DNA of 61,962 nt from an uncultured Paracoccaceae bacterium (GTDB taxonomy: Bacteria; Pseudomonadota; Alphaproteobacteria; Rhodobacterales; Rhodobacteraceae): positions 1-61,962 of the forward strand of contig CALICM010000049.1 of NCBI GenBank assembly GCA_938049225.1, in the 5' to 3' direction. The notes below the pieces were generated by a model. The model saw nothing but the letters and a program-made list of their open reading frames with translations. It was not told where the DNA came from and did not search any database. Shown in pieces: positions 51,570 to 59,816 of this stretch; position 1 is the first letter of the stretch, and every line of letters begins with the position of its first letter. Position numbers and translations under genes: made by a program.

Positions 51570-52288
51570 CGGACGGACGTGAAGCTCTCGCGCAGCGCCT
51601 TGGACCAGGCGTGGGACATCTCTTGGAAAGCCGCGTCATTCGCCTCGATCCGGGTTTGATGCTGCACCTGGCAAGTGTCGGTCAGCACGGTCAGCAGATC
51701 CAGCGGCATGCCCACCGACAGGTTCGAGCGCAACGTGCTGTCCATCGACAAAAGCACCGCCTTGCGCGCGTCTTCCAGCGAGGTTTCGGGCGTCACAACG
51801 CGGTCCAGGATTGGTTTGCCGTATTTGTGCTCGCCGATTTGCAGATAGGGCGTATCTTCCGTCGCCTCGATAAAATTGCCTTCTGGATAGACCAGGAACA
51901 ATCGCGGCGAGCCGCCTTTGCGCTGCCCTCCGATGATCATTGAGGCGGTGGCGGATTGGCTCATTCGATCCACTTTGGCCGAGATGTCGGCGGTCACATC
52001 GGACAGCACCTGGCCGACGATCTCGACCATGCGCAGCATCGTCGGCGCTTGCATGATCGATGGATAGGGCGAGGCATCGGGGTCCTCATCCGCCTCGCGC
52101 AGCTTGGCGATGACGGTCTGGGTGACCGACAGCGAGCCTGCGGTTTGGATCACGATGATCCGCTCGCCCGGCTCCTCGAAAACGAAAAGTTTGCGATAGG
52201 TCGATATATTGTCGATCCCCGCGTTGGTCCGTGTGTCGCTGAGGAAAACCATGCCCTCGTTCAGAAGAAGGCCCACGCAATAGGTCAT
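51566..52288 (-). CDS. Anbu, ancestral beta-type proteasome-like peptidase
   Basis: 240 residues, an Ntn-hydrolase of the proteasome/HslV superfamily. After removal of Met1 the nucleophile is Thr2 (MTYCVGLLL). Asp18 (FLSDTRTN) and Lys33 (YRKLF) complete the set expected at positions 1, 17 and 32/33 of mature beta subunits. ASMIIGGQRKGG matches the later proteasome strand. Anbu forms helical or ring-like assemblies in other bacteria; its substrates are not well established. Here it lies in the classical Anbu set, after genes for a CP-ATP-grasp, an alpha-E and a transglutaminase-like protein, so peptide-tag making and breaking is the accepted prediction. No ATPase partner such as HslU is in the window. 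Confidence 0.93.
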   Translation of the reverse strand: MTYCVGLLLNEGMVFLSDTRTNAGIDNISTYRKLFVFEEPGERIIVIQTAGSLSVTQTVIAKLREADEDPDASPYPSIMQAPTMLRMVEIVGQVLSDVTADISAKVDRMSQSATASMIIGGQRKGGSPRLFLVYPEGNFIEATEDTPYLQIGEHKYGKPILDRVVTPETSLEDARKAVLLSMDSTLRSNLSVGMPLDLLTVLTDTCQVQHQTRIEANDAAFQEMSHAWSKALRESFTSVR

Positions 52289-52309
52289 GTCGTCTCCGGT
52301 CAGGCGCGG

Positions 52310-53119
52310 TCACTGCTGTGCCGCCACATTGACCGAGATATCCAGCATTTCCGCGCCGCCGCCAAGCGAAATTCCACGGATCGGCGCTGCATCAAGGGCG
52401 TCCATGCCCGAGCCCAACCGGATATAGCGTTCATCCGGGCAGCAGCGGTTTGTGGCGTCAAAGCCGACCCAACCTAGATCGGGCACGTAAAGCTCGGCCC
52501 AGGCGTGGCTGGCTTCATGCGCGTTGCCCTGGGCGTCCGAGAACAGATAGCCAGTCACATAGCGCGCTGGCACGCCCAGCATGCGGGCAATGGCGATCAG
52601 CACTTGGGTCTGGTCCTGGCACACCCCATGGCCCAGATCCACCACCTCGGCCGCCGTGATCTGCGCATCGGTGGCGCCGGGGGTATAGACCACCGTGTCG
52701 GCGACCAAATTGGTCATCTCGTGGGCCGCTTCCAGCGTGCGCGGATCCTGCTCCGCCAGTCGGTCCGCCAGTTTCGCCAGCCCGACACCGGGGGCCGTGG
52801 TGCGGGTTTTGCGCAAATAGACGTCGGGGGCGACAACCTCTTTATGACCTCGCAGGACCCCTGCGGTGTCGGTCGTTCGCACCGCCCCGCTCACATGAAT
52901 CGCCAATTGAGTCACCGGCCCCGCCAGTGTCATGGTCGTGATATGGTCCCCGGCCCCATCCGTGAAGTCCGCCCCAAAATGCGCCCCATCGCATGTGACC
53001 TCCCACCGGGCGACTTGCTGGCATAGCGAGGCCGCAGGCGTCATACGGTGGCTTTGCACCACCCGCGCGCGTGGGCTTTCAAAGCTGTAAGTGGTGGTGT
53101 GTTCGACGGTCAGATGCAT
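52310..53119 (-). CDS. Transglutaminase-like cysteine peptidase of the Anbu set
   Basis: 269 residues. The N-terminal beta domain opens MHLTVEHTTTYSFESPRARVVQSHRM, as in the bacterial transglutaminase-like family (this opening is residues 1-26). The catalytic triad is clear: Cys in GVCQDQTQVLIAIARMLG, His in EASHAWAELYVP and Asp in WVGFDATN. It ends with ISLGGGAEMLDISVNV. There is no signal peptide, so a cytoplasmic place fits its neighbours. It lies 21 bp upstream of Anbu and 5 bp after the alpha-E gene. It probably cuts or rearranges isopeptide or amide bonds made by the ATP-grasp/alpha-E pair. Confidence 0.92.
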   Translation of the reverse strand: MHLTVEHTTTYSFESPRARVVQSHRMTPAASLCQQVARWEVTCDGAHFGADFTDGAGDHITTMTLAGPVTQLAIHVSGAVRTTDTAGVLRGHKEVVAPDVYLRKTRTTAPGVGLAKLADRLAEQDPRTLEAAHEMTNLVADTVVYTPGATDAQITAAEVVDLGHGVCQDQTQVLIAIARMLGVPARYVTGYLFSDAQGNAHEASHAWAELYVPDLGWVGFDATNRCCPDERYIRLGSGMDALDAAPIRGISLGGGAEMLDISVNVAAQQ

Positions 53120-53124
53120 TTCTC

Positions 53125-54075
53125 TTAGACCTTTCCGAACAGATAGCTGCGCGCGATCTCGTTGCCCAAACGCCCGTTCTGTTGAACGAAACCTGTCAGA
53201 AATTCATGCAGCCCCTGGTCGATGATATCGGCGATGTCCGCCTCGGCCAATTCCCCCAACAGCCCAGCGGCGAGCGAGGTCGCCTCGGTGCGGCACCCAT
53301 GCATTTGCGCCAGTTCGTTCAGGTGTTGCTCGGCCTCGGTCACGCTGTAGATCAGTGCCCGGGGGCAACTGCGGTTCAAGATCAGGAAATGCGCGATGGT
53401 GCGCGGCGCGTAATCGCCGCCATAGGTCCAGTGATAGCTGCGGTGCGAGGATAGGGCGCGCAGCAGCGTCGCCCATTGGTAATTGTCCACCCCGCCACCG
53501 ACCATATCGATAGTGGGCAGCAGCACATAGTATTTGACGTCCAAAAGGCGGGCGGTATTGTCGGACCGCTCGATCGCATAGCCTAGGTTGAAGAAGTGAA
53601 ACCCCTCGTCCTGAAGCTGGGTGTTGTCGAAACAGCCGCGCAGCAGGGCAGACTGACGCCGGGTCCAGTCGCAGACCTGGGGCAGGTCGAGTTGCGAGCG
53701 CGGCGTGCGCTCAAGATCGTTGAACTCAAGATAGGCGCGGTTCAGCGCTTCCCAGACCTCGGTCGTAAGCGCTGTGCGGACCGAACGGGCGTTGTTGCGG
53801 GCCGCCGTCAGGCAACTGCGGATGCTTGAGGGGTTCGCGGGATCAAAGACCATATAGCTGATCACGTTATGGTCGACCGCCTCGCCATATTTCTCGTCAA
53901 ACCCGGCCGAGGTGCCCGAGGCGGCCAGGATCGAGGTCCATTCACTGCCTAAACCGCCATCGGCGGTGGGCATTAGTTGCATCCGATGACCCATTTCAAG
54001 CAGCCGGGCGGTGGTATCGGCGCGCTCCATATAGCGTGCGGTCCAGTACAGGTTTTCGGCGGTTCTGCTGAGCAT
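53125..54075 (-). CDS. Alpha-E domain protein
   Basis: 316 residues, almost all helical. The start MLSRTAENLYWTARYMERAD with TTARLLEMGHR is diagnostic of the alpha-E family, and an internal repeat of this pattern occurs later (LGYAIERSDNTARLLDVKYY). The RYMERAD/IERSDNTAR motif carries conserved acidic and basic residues thought to form an active or binding site. Alpha-E genes are found almost always beside CP-ATP-grasp and transglutaminase-like genes, as here, 3 bp after the former. The biochemical role is unknown; a partner for peptide-bond formation is predicted. Confidence 0.92.
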   Translation of the reverse strand: MLSRTAENLYWTARYMERADTTARLLEMGHRMQLMPTADGGLGSEWTSILAASGTSAGFDEKYGEAVDHNVISYMVFDPANPSSIRSCLTAARNNARSVRTALTTEVWEALNRAYLEFNDLERTPRSQLDLPQVCDWTRRQSALLRGCFDNTQLQDEGFHFFNLGYAIERSDNTARLLDVKYYVLLPTIDMVGGGVDNYQWATLLRALSSHRSYHWTYGGDYAPRTIAHFLILNRSCPRALIYSVTEAEQHLNELAQMHGCRTEATSLAAGLLGELAEADIADIIDQGLHEFLTGFVQQNGRLGNEIARSYLFGKV

Positions 54076-54078
54076 GGG

Positions 54079-55494
54079 TTATCCCGCCATGACCCAGGTG
54101 TCTTTCACCCCGCCACCTTGGCTGGAGTTGACCACCAGCGACCCCTCGATCAGCGCGACCCGGGTTAGACCACCTGGGGTCAGATGCACCTCGGACCCGA
54201 CCAAGCAATAGGGGCGCAGGTCGACGTGGCGCGGCGCAAGACCGCTGTCGACGAAGGTGGGGCTGGTCGACAGCGCCAACGTGGGCTGGGCGATGAAATC
54301 CCCGGGGTCGGATTTGATCCTAAGTGCATAAGCCTCGACCTCGGCCTTTGTTGCTGCCGGGCCAACCAGCATACCGTAGCCGCCCGAGCCGTGGACCTCT
54401 TTCACCACCAGTTCGGATAGATGCTCCAGCACGTATTTCAGGTCCGACGGATCCGCGCATTTCCAGGTGGGCACGTTCTGCAAGATCGGCTCCTCGCCCA
54501 GGTAGAACCGCACCATATCCGGAACATAGGTATAGATCGCTTTGTCATCGGCCACACCCGCCCCGGGGGCCGAACAGATCTGCACCCCGCCCGAGCGGTA
54601 GACATTCATCAGCCCCGGAATACCCAACAGACTGTCGGGGCGGAAGCACAGCGGGTCTATGTAGGCGTCGTCGATCCGCCGATAGATCACGTCGACCCGT
54701 TGGGGGCCGCGGGTGGTGCGCATATAGACGAAATCCCCATCAACGAACAAATCCTGCCCTTCGACCAGTTCCGCGCCCATCTGATCGGCCAGGAACGAGT
54801 GTTCGTAGTAGGCTGAGTTGAACGATCCCGGCGTTAGGATCGCGATCACCGGATCGCCGTCGCATTTCTTTGGCGCGACCGAGGAAAAGGTGCGGCGCAG
54901 TGCATGCGGGTAATCGTCGACCGGGCGGATGCGGTTTTCGCGGAACAGCGCGGGAAACAGGCGCATCATGATCTCGCGGTTTTCCAGCATATAGGACACA
55001 CCCGAGGGGGTGCGGCAGTTGTCCTCGAGCACGAAAAACTCTTCCGGTCCGGTGCGCACCAGATCGACGCCCACCACATGGCTATAGACCCCACGCGCGG
55101 GCGAGATGCCGATGACCGATGGCTCGAAAGCCTCGTTCCGCCACACCAGATCGCCGGGCAGCTTACCCGCCCGAATGATCTCGCGCCGATGGTAGATGTC
55201 CCACAGAAAGGCGTTCAGCGCCCGGGCGCGTTGTTTGACCCCGGCCTCAAGCTTGCGCCATTCGGGGTCGGTGAAAACCCGGGGCATCATGTCAAAGGGG
55301 ATCAGCCGCTCGGTCGTATCCTCGCTGCCATAAACAGCAAAGGTGATGCCGATGCGGCGGAACAGCGTCTCGGCCTCGGCGCGTTTTTGGGCCAGTTCTT
55401 CGGGTGGGGTATTCTCGAGCCAATTGAGCAGCCCGGCATAGGGGGCGCGAACGTCGTCGCCGACGTACATTTCATTGAAGAATTGTGCTTTCAC
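54079..55494 (-). CDS. Circularly permuted ATP-grasp protein
   Basis: 471 residues from a GTG at 55494 with AAGGAG nine bases upstream. It belongs to the CP_ATPgrasp_2 family: YGSEDTTERLIPFDMMPRVF near the N-terminus, then ARALNAFLWDIYHRREI, the EFFVLEDNCRTPSGVSYMLENR block and VKEVHGSGGYGMLVGP, the glycine-rich ATP-grasp loop, followed by FIAQPTLALS. ATP-grasp enzymes activate a carboxylate as acyl phosphate and join it to an amine, so this is the likely peptide ligase of the set. It is the first gene of the leftward operon. A divergent promoter region of 188 bp separates it from the histidine phosphatase. Confidence 0.93.
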   Translation of the reverse strand: MKAQFFNEMYVGDDVRAPYAGLLNWLENTPPEELAQKRAEAETLFRRIGITFAVYGSEDTTERLIPFDMMPRVFTDPEWRKLEAGVKQRARALNAFLWDIYHRREIIRAGKLPGDLVWRNEAFEPSVIGISPARGVYSHVVGVDLVRTGPEEFFVLEDNCRTPSGVSYMLENREIMMRLFPALFRENRIRPVDDYPHALRRTFSSVAPKKCDGDPVIAILTPGSFNSAYYEHSFLADQMGAELVEGQDLFVDGDFVYMRTTRGPQRVDVIYRRIDDAYIDPLCFRPDSLLGIPGLMNVYRSGGVQICSAPGAGVADDKAIYTYVPDMVRFYLGEEPILQNVPTWKCADPSDLKYVLEHLSELVVKEVHGSGGYGMLVGPAATKAEVEAYALRIKSDPGDFIAQPTLALSTSPTFVDSGLAPRHVDLRPYCLVGSEVHLTPGGLTRVALIEGSLVVNSSQGGGVKDTWVMAG

Positions 55495-55571
55495 CCCAGG
55501 GAACTCCTTTCCACGAAGCGTTTCAAATCGCTAGGCGAATTGCAAGCCGTGATGCTTTGCCGCTTTTGTAG

Positions 55572-55590
55572 GCAACCGTTTGATGGTTGC
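55572..55590. repeat. Inverted repeat in the divergent promoter region of the Anbu operon
   Basis: GCAACC and GGTTGC separated by 7 bases lie between the divergent starts of the CP-ATP-grasp gene and the histidine phosphatase. It could be an operator or chance; no regulator gene is linked. Confidence 0.35.
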
Positions 55591-55682
55591 AGGGATTTGA
55601 TCAAGCGCGCCCTGGCAAACCGTCTGCCAGCTGCTATATTGCACTGCAGCAGGCTATTCCGCCCGACCGGAGTTCTTACCTT

Positions 55683-56462
55683 ATGATCTATCGTCCCGTT
55701 GCCGCCGTTACTGCTGGTGCGGCGCTTTTGATGTCAGCGAGTGTCGCACTGGCTGAAAACAAGGAACCCAATATGCGCCAAATCTCGACCCATATGGGCG
55801 AGATGTATGCCGAAGTCTCGGCCCCCGGCAGCAGCGGCGAGGACGCGGACACGCTGCGGTTCGAGCCCTGGCAGATGATCGGCGAGATGTTCACCCGCCC
55901 CGATCTGGTGTTCTTGATGCGCCATGGCCCCACGGATTGGAGCAAACTGGACATCAAGGATGTCGCCCCGACGGATTGCGAGAACCAGCGGGTCATGAGC
56001 CCCGAAGGCATGGCGGATATGCAGAACCTGGGTAATCTGATGGCCTCGAACGGGATTGCCCCGGGTCAAGTTGTTGTCAGCCAATGGTGTCGTAACCAAC
56101 AGACGGTTGAGAACCTGAAAGTTGGTTTCGCGCAGGTGGATCCTGAGTATGCCGAAGCGGTACCGATCGAGACCAACGCCGATCTGAATCTGTTGCTGTC
56201 GTTGCAAGGTGCCCCAGATGTGAAGGGCCTGAAAGAGCTGGTTTTGAGCTGGGATGGGGGCGACGGGTCCGGGCCGCTACTGGTGGTGTCGCATTTCACG
56301 AATATCGAAGAGTTGACGAACTTCAGCGTGTTCGAGGGCGAAGTGCTGGTTGTCGACCCCCAGCGGGACGGTCGTGTGCTGGGCTATCTGCGGCTGCGCA
56401 GCGCAAGCCCAGATGTCGGCCACTTCGATGTCGCCGAGGGCGACGAAGGTTACGATAATTAG
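55683..56462 (+). CDS. Periplasmic histidine phosphatase family protein
   Basis: 259 residues from the ATG at 55683, giving a signal peptide MIYRPVAAVTAGAALLMSAS ending at about ALAEN. The phosphohistidine motif is VFLMRHGPTDWS near residue 80. NQRVMSPEGMADMQNLG and SQWCRNQQTVENL follow as in the branch 1 fold, and VVSHFTNIEEL provides the second histidine. Substrate is unknown; sugar or inositol phosphates and phosphoproteins are possible. The C-terminal tail is acidic. It lies 212 bp before the DUF1684 gene and may be transcribed alone. Confidence 0.82.
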   Translation: MIYRPVAAVTAGAALLMSASVALAENKEPNMRQISTHMGEMYAEVSAPGSSGEDADTLRFEPWQMIGEMFTRPDLVFLMRHGPTDWSKLDIKDVAPTDCENQRVMSPEGMADMQNLGNLMASNGIAPGQVVVSQWCRNQQTVENLKVGFAQVDPEYAEAVPIETNADLNLLLSLQGAPDVKGLKELVLSWDGGDGSGPLLVVSHFTNIEELTNFSVFEGEVLVVDPQRDGRVLGYLRLRSASPDVGHFDVAEGDEGYDN

Positions 56463-56674
56463 GAAGATCGCCAGCGGATCCTAAGTCTGCCGGTAGACAT
56501 CCTCGACCAGATAGCTTCCCGACTGGATCTCGATTAGCACCAGGGAAAACCAACTTCACGATCGTGGCGAGGCCACCTATTCCGCCGCGACCGCCCGACA
56601 GGATCACGGGCACAAGTTTCTATTGCACCGCGGCATTAATGCCTATAGCGGCCCGCGCAAGGGGGGACTGCAGG

Positions 56675-57310
56675 ATGGACGGTGTATTCAAAGGACCCGC
56701 GTCCTATGCGTTGGCGGATTGGCGGCGGCGGATCAATGATCTTTACGCCCAGGTGCGGCAGGCGCCGGACCCGGCTGCCGCGCATGCGCTTTGGGTTCGG
56801 GTGCGGTCGGACATGTTTCGCGGCCACGCGGTCTCGCCCCTCGGCGACGCTCACCGCGCTGGGTTCCCGGGCATCGAGGTGTTTTCTTATGATCCCGCCT
56901 GGCGGTTTGCGGTGGACCTGCAGCCGGTGACGGGTCCAGAAACGACGCATGATCTGGGGGCTGATGGCACTTTGGCCATGCGGCCGCTTGCGCGAACTCT
57001 TGGGTTGGAACCTGTCGGTGGTGCCGAGCTGACTGTCTATTGGATCACCGGCTATGGTGGCGGGCTGTTCCTGCCCTTTCGCGATGCGAGCAACGGTGAC
57101 GCGACCTTCGGCGGTGGGCGCTATCTGGCGGATGCGATCAAGGGGGCGGATTTAGGACTGGCAGCGGATGGCAAGCTGATCCTGGATTTCAACTTCGCAT
57201 ACACGCCGTCTTGCGCCTGGAACGACGCCTTTGTCTGCCCGCTCTCACCGCCTGAGAACACGCTGCCAGCGCACGTCTTGGCGGGCGAGCGGGCGCCGCC
57301 CCGCATCTGA
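56675..57310 (+). CDS. DUF1684 family protein
   Basis: 211 residues from the ATG at 56675, behind GGGGGG; the frame is open earlier but the family starts here. The diagnostic C-terminal motif LDFNFAYTPSCAWNDAFVCPLSPPEN is present (residues about 173-198), and WITGYGGGLFLPFRDAS occurs in the middle. DUF1684 proteins are common and uncharacterised; the two cysteines and the NFAY-PSCA motif are always conserved. There is no signal peptide. It precedes the metal operon by 51 bp and may be part of it. Confidence 0.88.
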   Translation: MDGVFKGPASYALADWRRRINDLYAQVRQAPDPAAAHALWVRVRSDMFRGHAVSPLGDAHRAGFPGIEVFSYDPAWRFAVDLQPVTGPETTHDLGADGTLAMRPLARTLGLEPVGGAELTVYWITGYGGGLFLPFRDASNGDATFGGGRYLADAIKGADLGLAADGKLILDFNFAYTPSCAWNDAFVCPLSPPENTLPAHVLAGERAPPRI

Positions 57311-57361
57311 GCCCGTGTGTGTCGCGTTGCCCTGCGGCATGGGGCGGGGTACTCAGATCCC

Positions 57362-57973
57362 ATGACTGATTTTCGCAGGTTTGAACGCATAATGGGCCGC
57401 TTGGTCGTGCTGGCTTTGGCGGTGCTGGTTGGGGTGGTGGTCTGGACCGTCCGACCCTGGACCGACACGCCAACAGTGCTGCGCCCGGACACCGGTCAGG
57501 CGGCGGCCAGGCTGCCGGAGGCGGCCATTGAACCCGTCCTCTCGACCCTGCTGACCCGGGTCTATGACGCGTTTGGTCAGACCGAGGAAGGGGCGATCTA
57601 TGATGGCCTCGCGACGGCCGTGGCCACCGATTTGCTGACGGACCTTTACCTGCAACGGCGCGCGGTTCAGGCACGTGGCCCTGAAAACCCCGAGGATCCC
57701 GAGGTTGGGACGGCCACGATCACCGACCTGCGCCTAGACGACTGGTCCCTGTTGGAAAGCACCTCGCTGGGCTACCAAATCCAGGCGACCTGGACCGTGG
57801 TCGGTATCGTCGGCCACGCGGACCACCGGCACGAGCGGATCAACACCTATGCCGCGCGGCTGGCGCTGGGCCCTGCGGCGGGTGAATGGCGCCTGACCGC
57901 CTTTGATCTGGACCAAGTGCGGCGGCAGGACGCGCCGCTGTTCTTTGACGCTTTCGAATCACCCCGCCCATGA
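57362..57973 (+). CDS. Membrane-anchored protein with a histidine cluster, first gene of the metal ABC operon
   Basis: 203 residues from the ATG at 57362. One N-terminal transmembrane helix (GRLVVLALAVLVGVVVW) leaves the rest in the periplasm. Near residue 157 the segment GIVGHADHRHERINTYAARL holds three closely spaced histidines (H-x-x-H-x-H), which could bind a metal ion; proteins in similar gene sets carry a GHxGHxHxR-like pattern here, as I recall. It ends with the WRLTAFDLDQVRR strand, like a SnoaL/NTF2-type fold. No named family can be assigned. Its stop overlaps the ATPase start by 4 bp. Confidence 0.7.
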   Translation: MTDFRRFERIMGRLVVLALAVLVGVVVWTVRPWTDTPTVLRPDTGQAAARLPEAAIEPVLSTLLTRVYDAFGQTEEGAIYDGLATAVATDLLTDLYLQRRAVQARGPENPEDPEVGTATITDLRLDDWSLLESTSLGYQIQATWTVVGIVGHADHRHERINTYAARLALGPAAGEWRLTAFDLDQVRRQDAPLFFDAFESPRP

Positions 57974-58632
57974 TATCCCTTCGCGACCTCGCCTTCGCCC
58001 ACCCGGGCGGTGGGTTCCGGCTTGAGGTTCCCGATTTGACGGTAACCAAGGGGGAGCGTGTGGCGGTCGTCGGCCCCTCGGGCACTGGCAAGACCACGCT
58101 GCTGAACCTTGTCGCCGGCCTGCTGATCCCGCAAAGCGGCACCGTCGATGTTGGCGACACCTGCGTAAGCCGCCTGCCGGACCCGGCGCGGCGTGCGTTT
58201 CGGATCGGCACGATTGGTTTCGTGTTCCAAAACTTCGCGTTGATCGACTATCTGACGGCGGGCGAAAACATCCTCTACCCCTACCGCATCACCAACGCGC
58301 TGGAGTTGACCGCCGATGTGCGCGTCCGCGCCAAAAATTTGGCCCAAGCCGTCGGCCTTGCGGGCAAACTCGCCCGCAAACCCGCCGCGCTCAGCCAGGG
58401 CGAGCAGCAGCGCGTTGCCATCTGCCGCGCTTTGATCACCCAGCCAACTCTGTTGCTGGCGGACGAGGCGACGGGCAATTTGGACCCCGAAAACAAAGAT
58501 CTGATCTTGGATCTGCTGTTCGAACAGGCCGCGGCCCAAAACGCCACCTTGTTGGCGGTGACCCACGACCACGCCCTGCTGGACCGCTTTGACCGCGTCA
58601 TCGACTTCGCCAATTTCCGGACCTCGCGATGA
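57970..58632 (+). CDS. ABC transporter ATP-binding protein, LolD/MacB type
   Basis: 220 residues. The Walker A GPSGTGKTTLLNLVAGLL is at about residues 36-53, the Q-loop in GFVFQNFALIDYLTAGENI, the signature LSQGEQQRVAICRAL, Walker B LLLADEATGNLD and the switch histidine in VTHDHALL. The sequence groups with LolD/MacB-type ATPases that serve FtsX-like (type VII) permeases, and the next gene encodes such a permease with a 4-bp overlap. These systems move or pull on periplasmic substrates rather than import through a channel. Confidence 0.92.
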   Translation: MISLRDLAFAHPGGGFRLEVPDLTVTKGERVAVVGPSGTGKTTLLNLVAGLLIPQSGTVDVGDTCVSRLPDPARRAFRIGTIGFVFQNFALIDYLTAGENILYPYRITNALELTADVRVRAKNLAQAVGLAGKLARKPAALSQGEQQRVAICRALITQPTLLLADEATGNLDPENKDLILDLLFEQAAAQNATLLAVTHDHALLDRFDRVIDFANFRTSR

Positions 58633-59801
58633 GCGGCGCGTTCTTCCTCGCCCTTGCTTATCTGCGCCATAACTTTGGCCGCACCGCCGTGCTGGTCCTG
58701 GCCCTGGCGCTGATCCTGTTCGTCCCCATCGCCACCCGTCTGGTCTTGGAGGCTGCCGAAGAGCAACTCACCGCCCGGGCCCAAAGCACGCCGCTGATGG
58801 TCGGTAGCCGTGGCTCGGCGCTGGATCTGATGATGAACGGGCTCTATTTCAGCGCCGATCGCCCGCAGCCGGTCACCATGACCGCGACCGAGGCGGTCTG
58901 GAACAGCGATCTGGCCATCGCCATCCCGATTTATGTTCGCTTCACCGCTGGTCAGCAGCCGGTCGTTGGCACGACCTTGGATTACTTCGACTTTCGCGGG
59001 CTGAAATTGGCAGAAGGCCGCGGCTTGGCCACGTTGGGCGAGGCTGTCTTGGGCGCCCGCGCGGCCCAACGCTTGGATCTAAAGTCAGGCGATCTGCTGA
59101 TCACCGACCCCGAGAATCTGTTCGATCTGACCGGCAGCTACCCGCTCGAGATGCAAATCACCGGCACCCTGGCCCCAACAGGCACCGCTGATGATGACGC
59201 GGTTTTCGTGGATCTCAACACCGCCTGGGTAATCGAGGGGCTGGGCCATGGCCATGACGATGTGATCGAACAGGATATGGCGGTTTCGGTCGAGGCCGGG
59301 AATGTCACCGCGAATGCCGCCTTAACTCAGTTCACCCGGATCACGCCCCAGAACATCGACAGCTTCCACTTCCATGGCGCCCCCCAGGATTATCCCGTCA
59401 GCGCGGTGATCGCCATTCCCTGGGACGGCCGCGCGGCCGCGATCCTGCGGGGGCGTTACCTGGCGCCGGAGGCGCCGACGCAAATCGTCGTTCCCGATCA
59501 AGTCGTTCAAGGCCTCCTCGCCACGCTCTTTCGCATTAGCCGTGTGCTGGACGCCGTTTTCGTCGTTGTTGGTGCCGCCGCGTTGGTTGCTGTCGCGTTG
59601 GCCGTCTACCTCAGCCTGAAACTGCGCGCGGACGAGGTTGCCACCGCCACCCGCCTGGGTTGCCACCGTTTGGCCATAGGGCGGATGCTGCTGGCCGAGA
59701 TCTTTCTGGTCACCCTGGCTGCCATTGCTCTTGTGGCCCTGGCGCTGGGCGCTACGTTCAATCGCATGGGCGATCTGGCGATTTGGTTGATCACTACTTA
59801 G
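58629..59801 (+). CDS. FtsX-like ABC transporter permease
   Basis: 390 residues. One transmembrane helix near residues 19-38 (FGRTAVLVLALALILFVPIA) is followed by a periplasmic domain of about 270 residues. Helices then come at about 312-333 (VFVVVGAAALVAVALAVYL) and 352-376 (EIFLVTLAAIALVALALGA). The typical LRADEVATATRLGCHRLAIGRMLLAE coupling segment lies between them (about residues 334-357). After the third helix only some 15 residues remain, so the fourth helix of MacB/LolC is short or absent. It pairs with the preceding ATPase. Substrate unknown; the neighbours point to metal or metal-loaded proteins. Confidence 0.85.
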   Translation: MSGAFFLALAYLRHNFGRTAVLVLALALILFVPIATRLVLEAAEEQLTARAQSTPLMVGSRGSALDLMMNGLYFSADRPQPVTMTATEAVWNSDLAIAIPIYVRFTAGQQPVVGTTLDYFDFRGLKLAEGRGLATLGEAVLGARAAQRLDLKSGDLLITDPENLFDLTGSYPLEMQITGTLAPTGTADDDAVFVDLNTAWVIEGLGHGHDDVIEQDMAVSVEAGNVTANAALTQFTRITPQNIDSFHFHGAPQDYPVSAVIAIPWDGRAAAILRGRYLAPEAPTQIVVPDQVVQGLLATLFRISRVLDAVFVVVGAAALVAVALAVYLSLKLRADEVATATRLGCHRLAIGRMLLAEIFLVTLAAIALVALALGATFNRMGDLAIWLITT

Positions 59802-59816
59802 GGGACAAATGGCGTT

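Noticed and set aside
56481-56556. Leftward 24-codon open stretch ending LVEDVYRQT before a TAG
   Set aside because: It reads like a gene C-terminus, but a stop lies immediately upstream and it is too short to assign; it may be another remnant.
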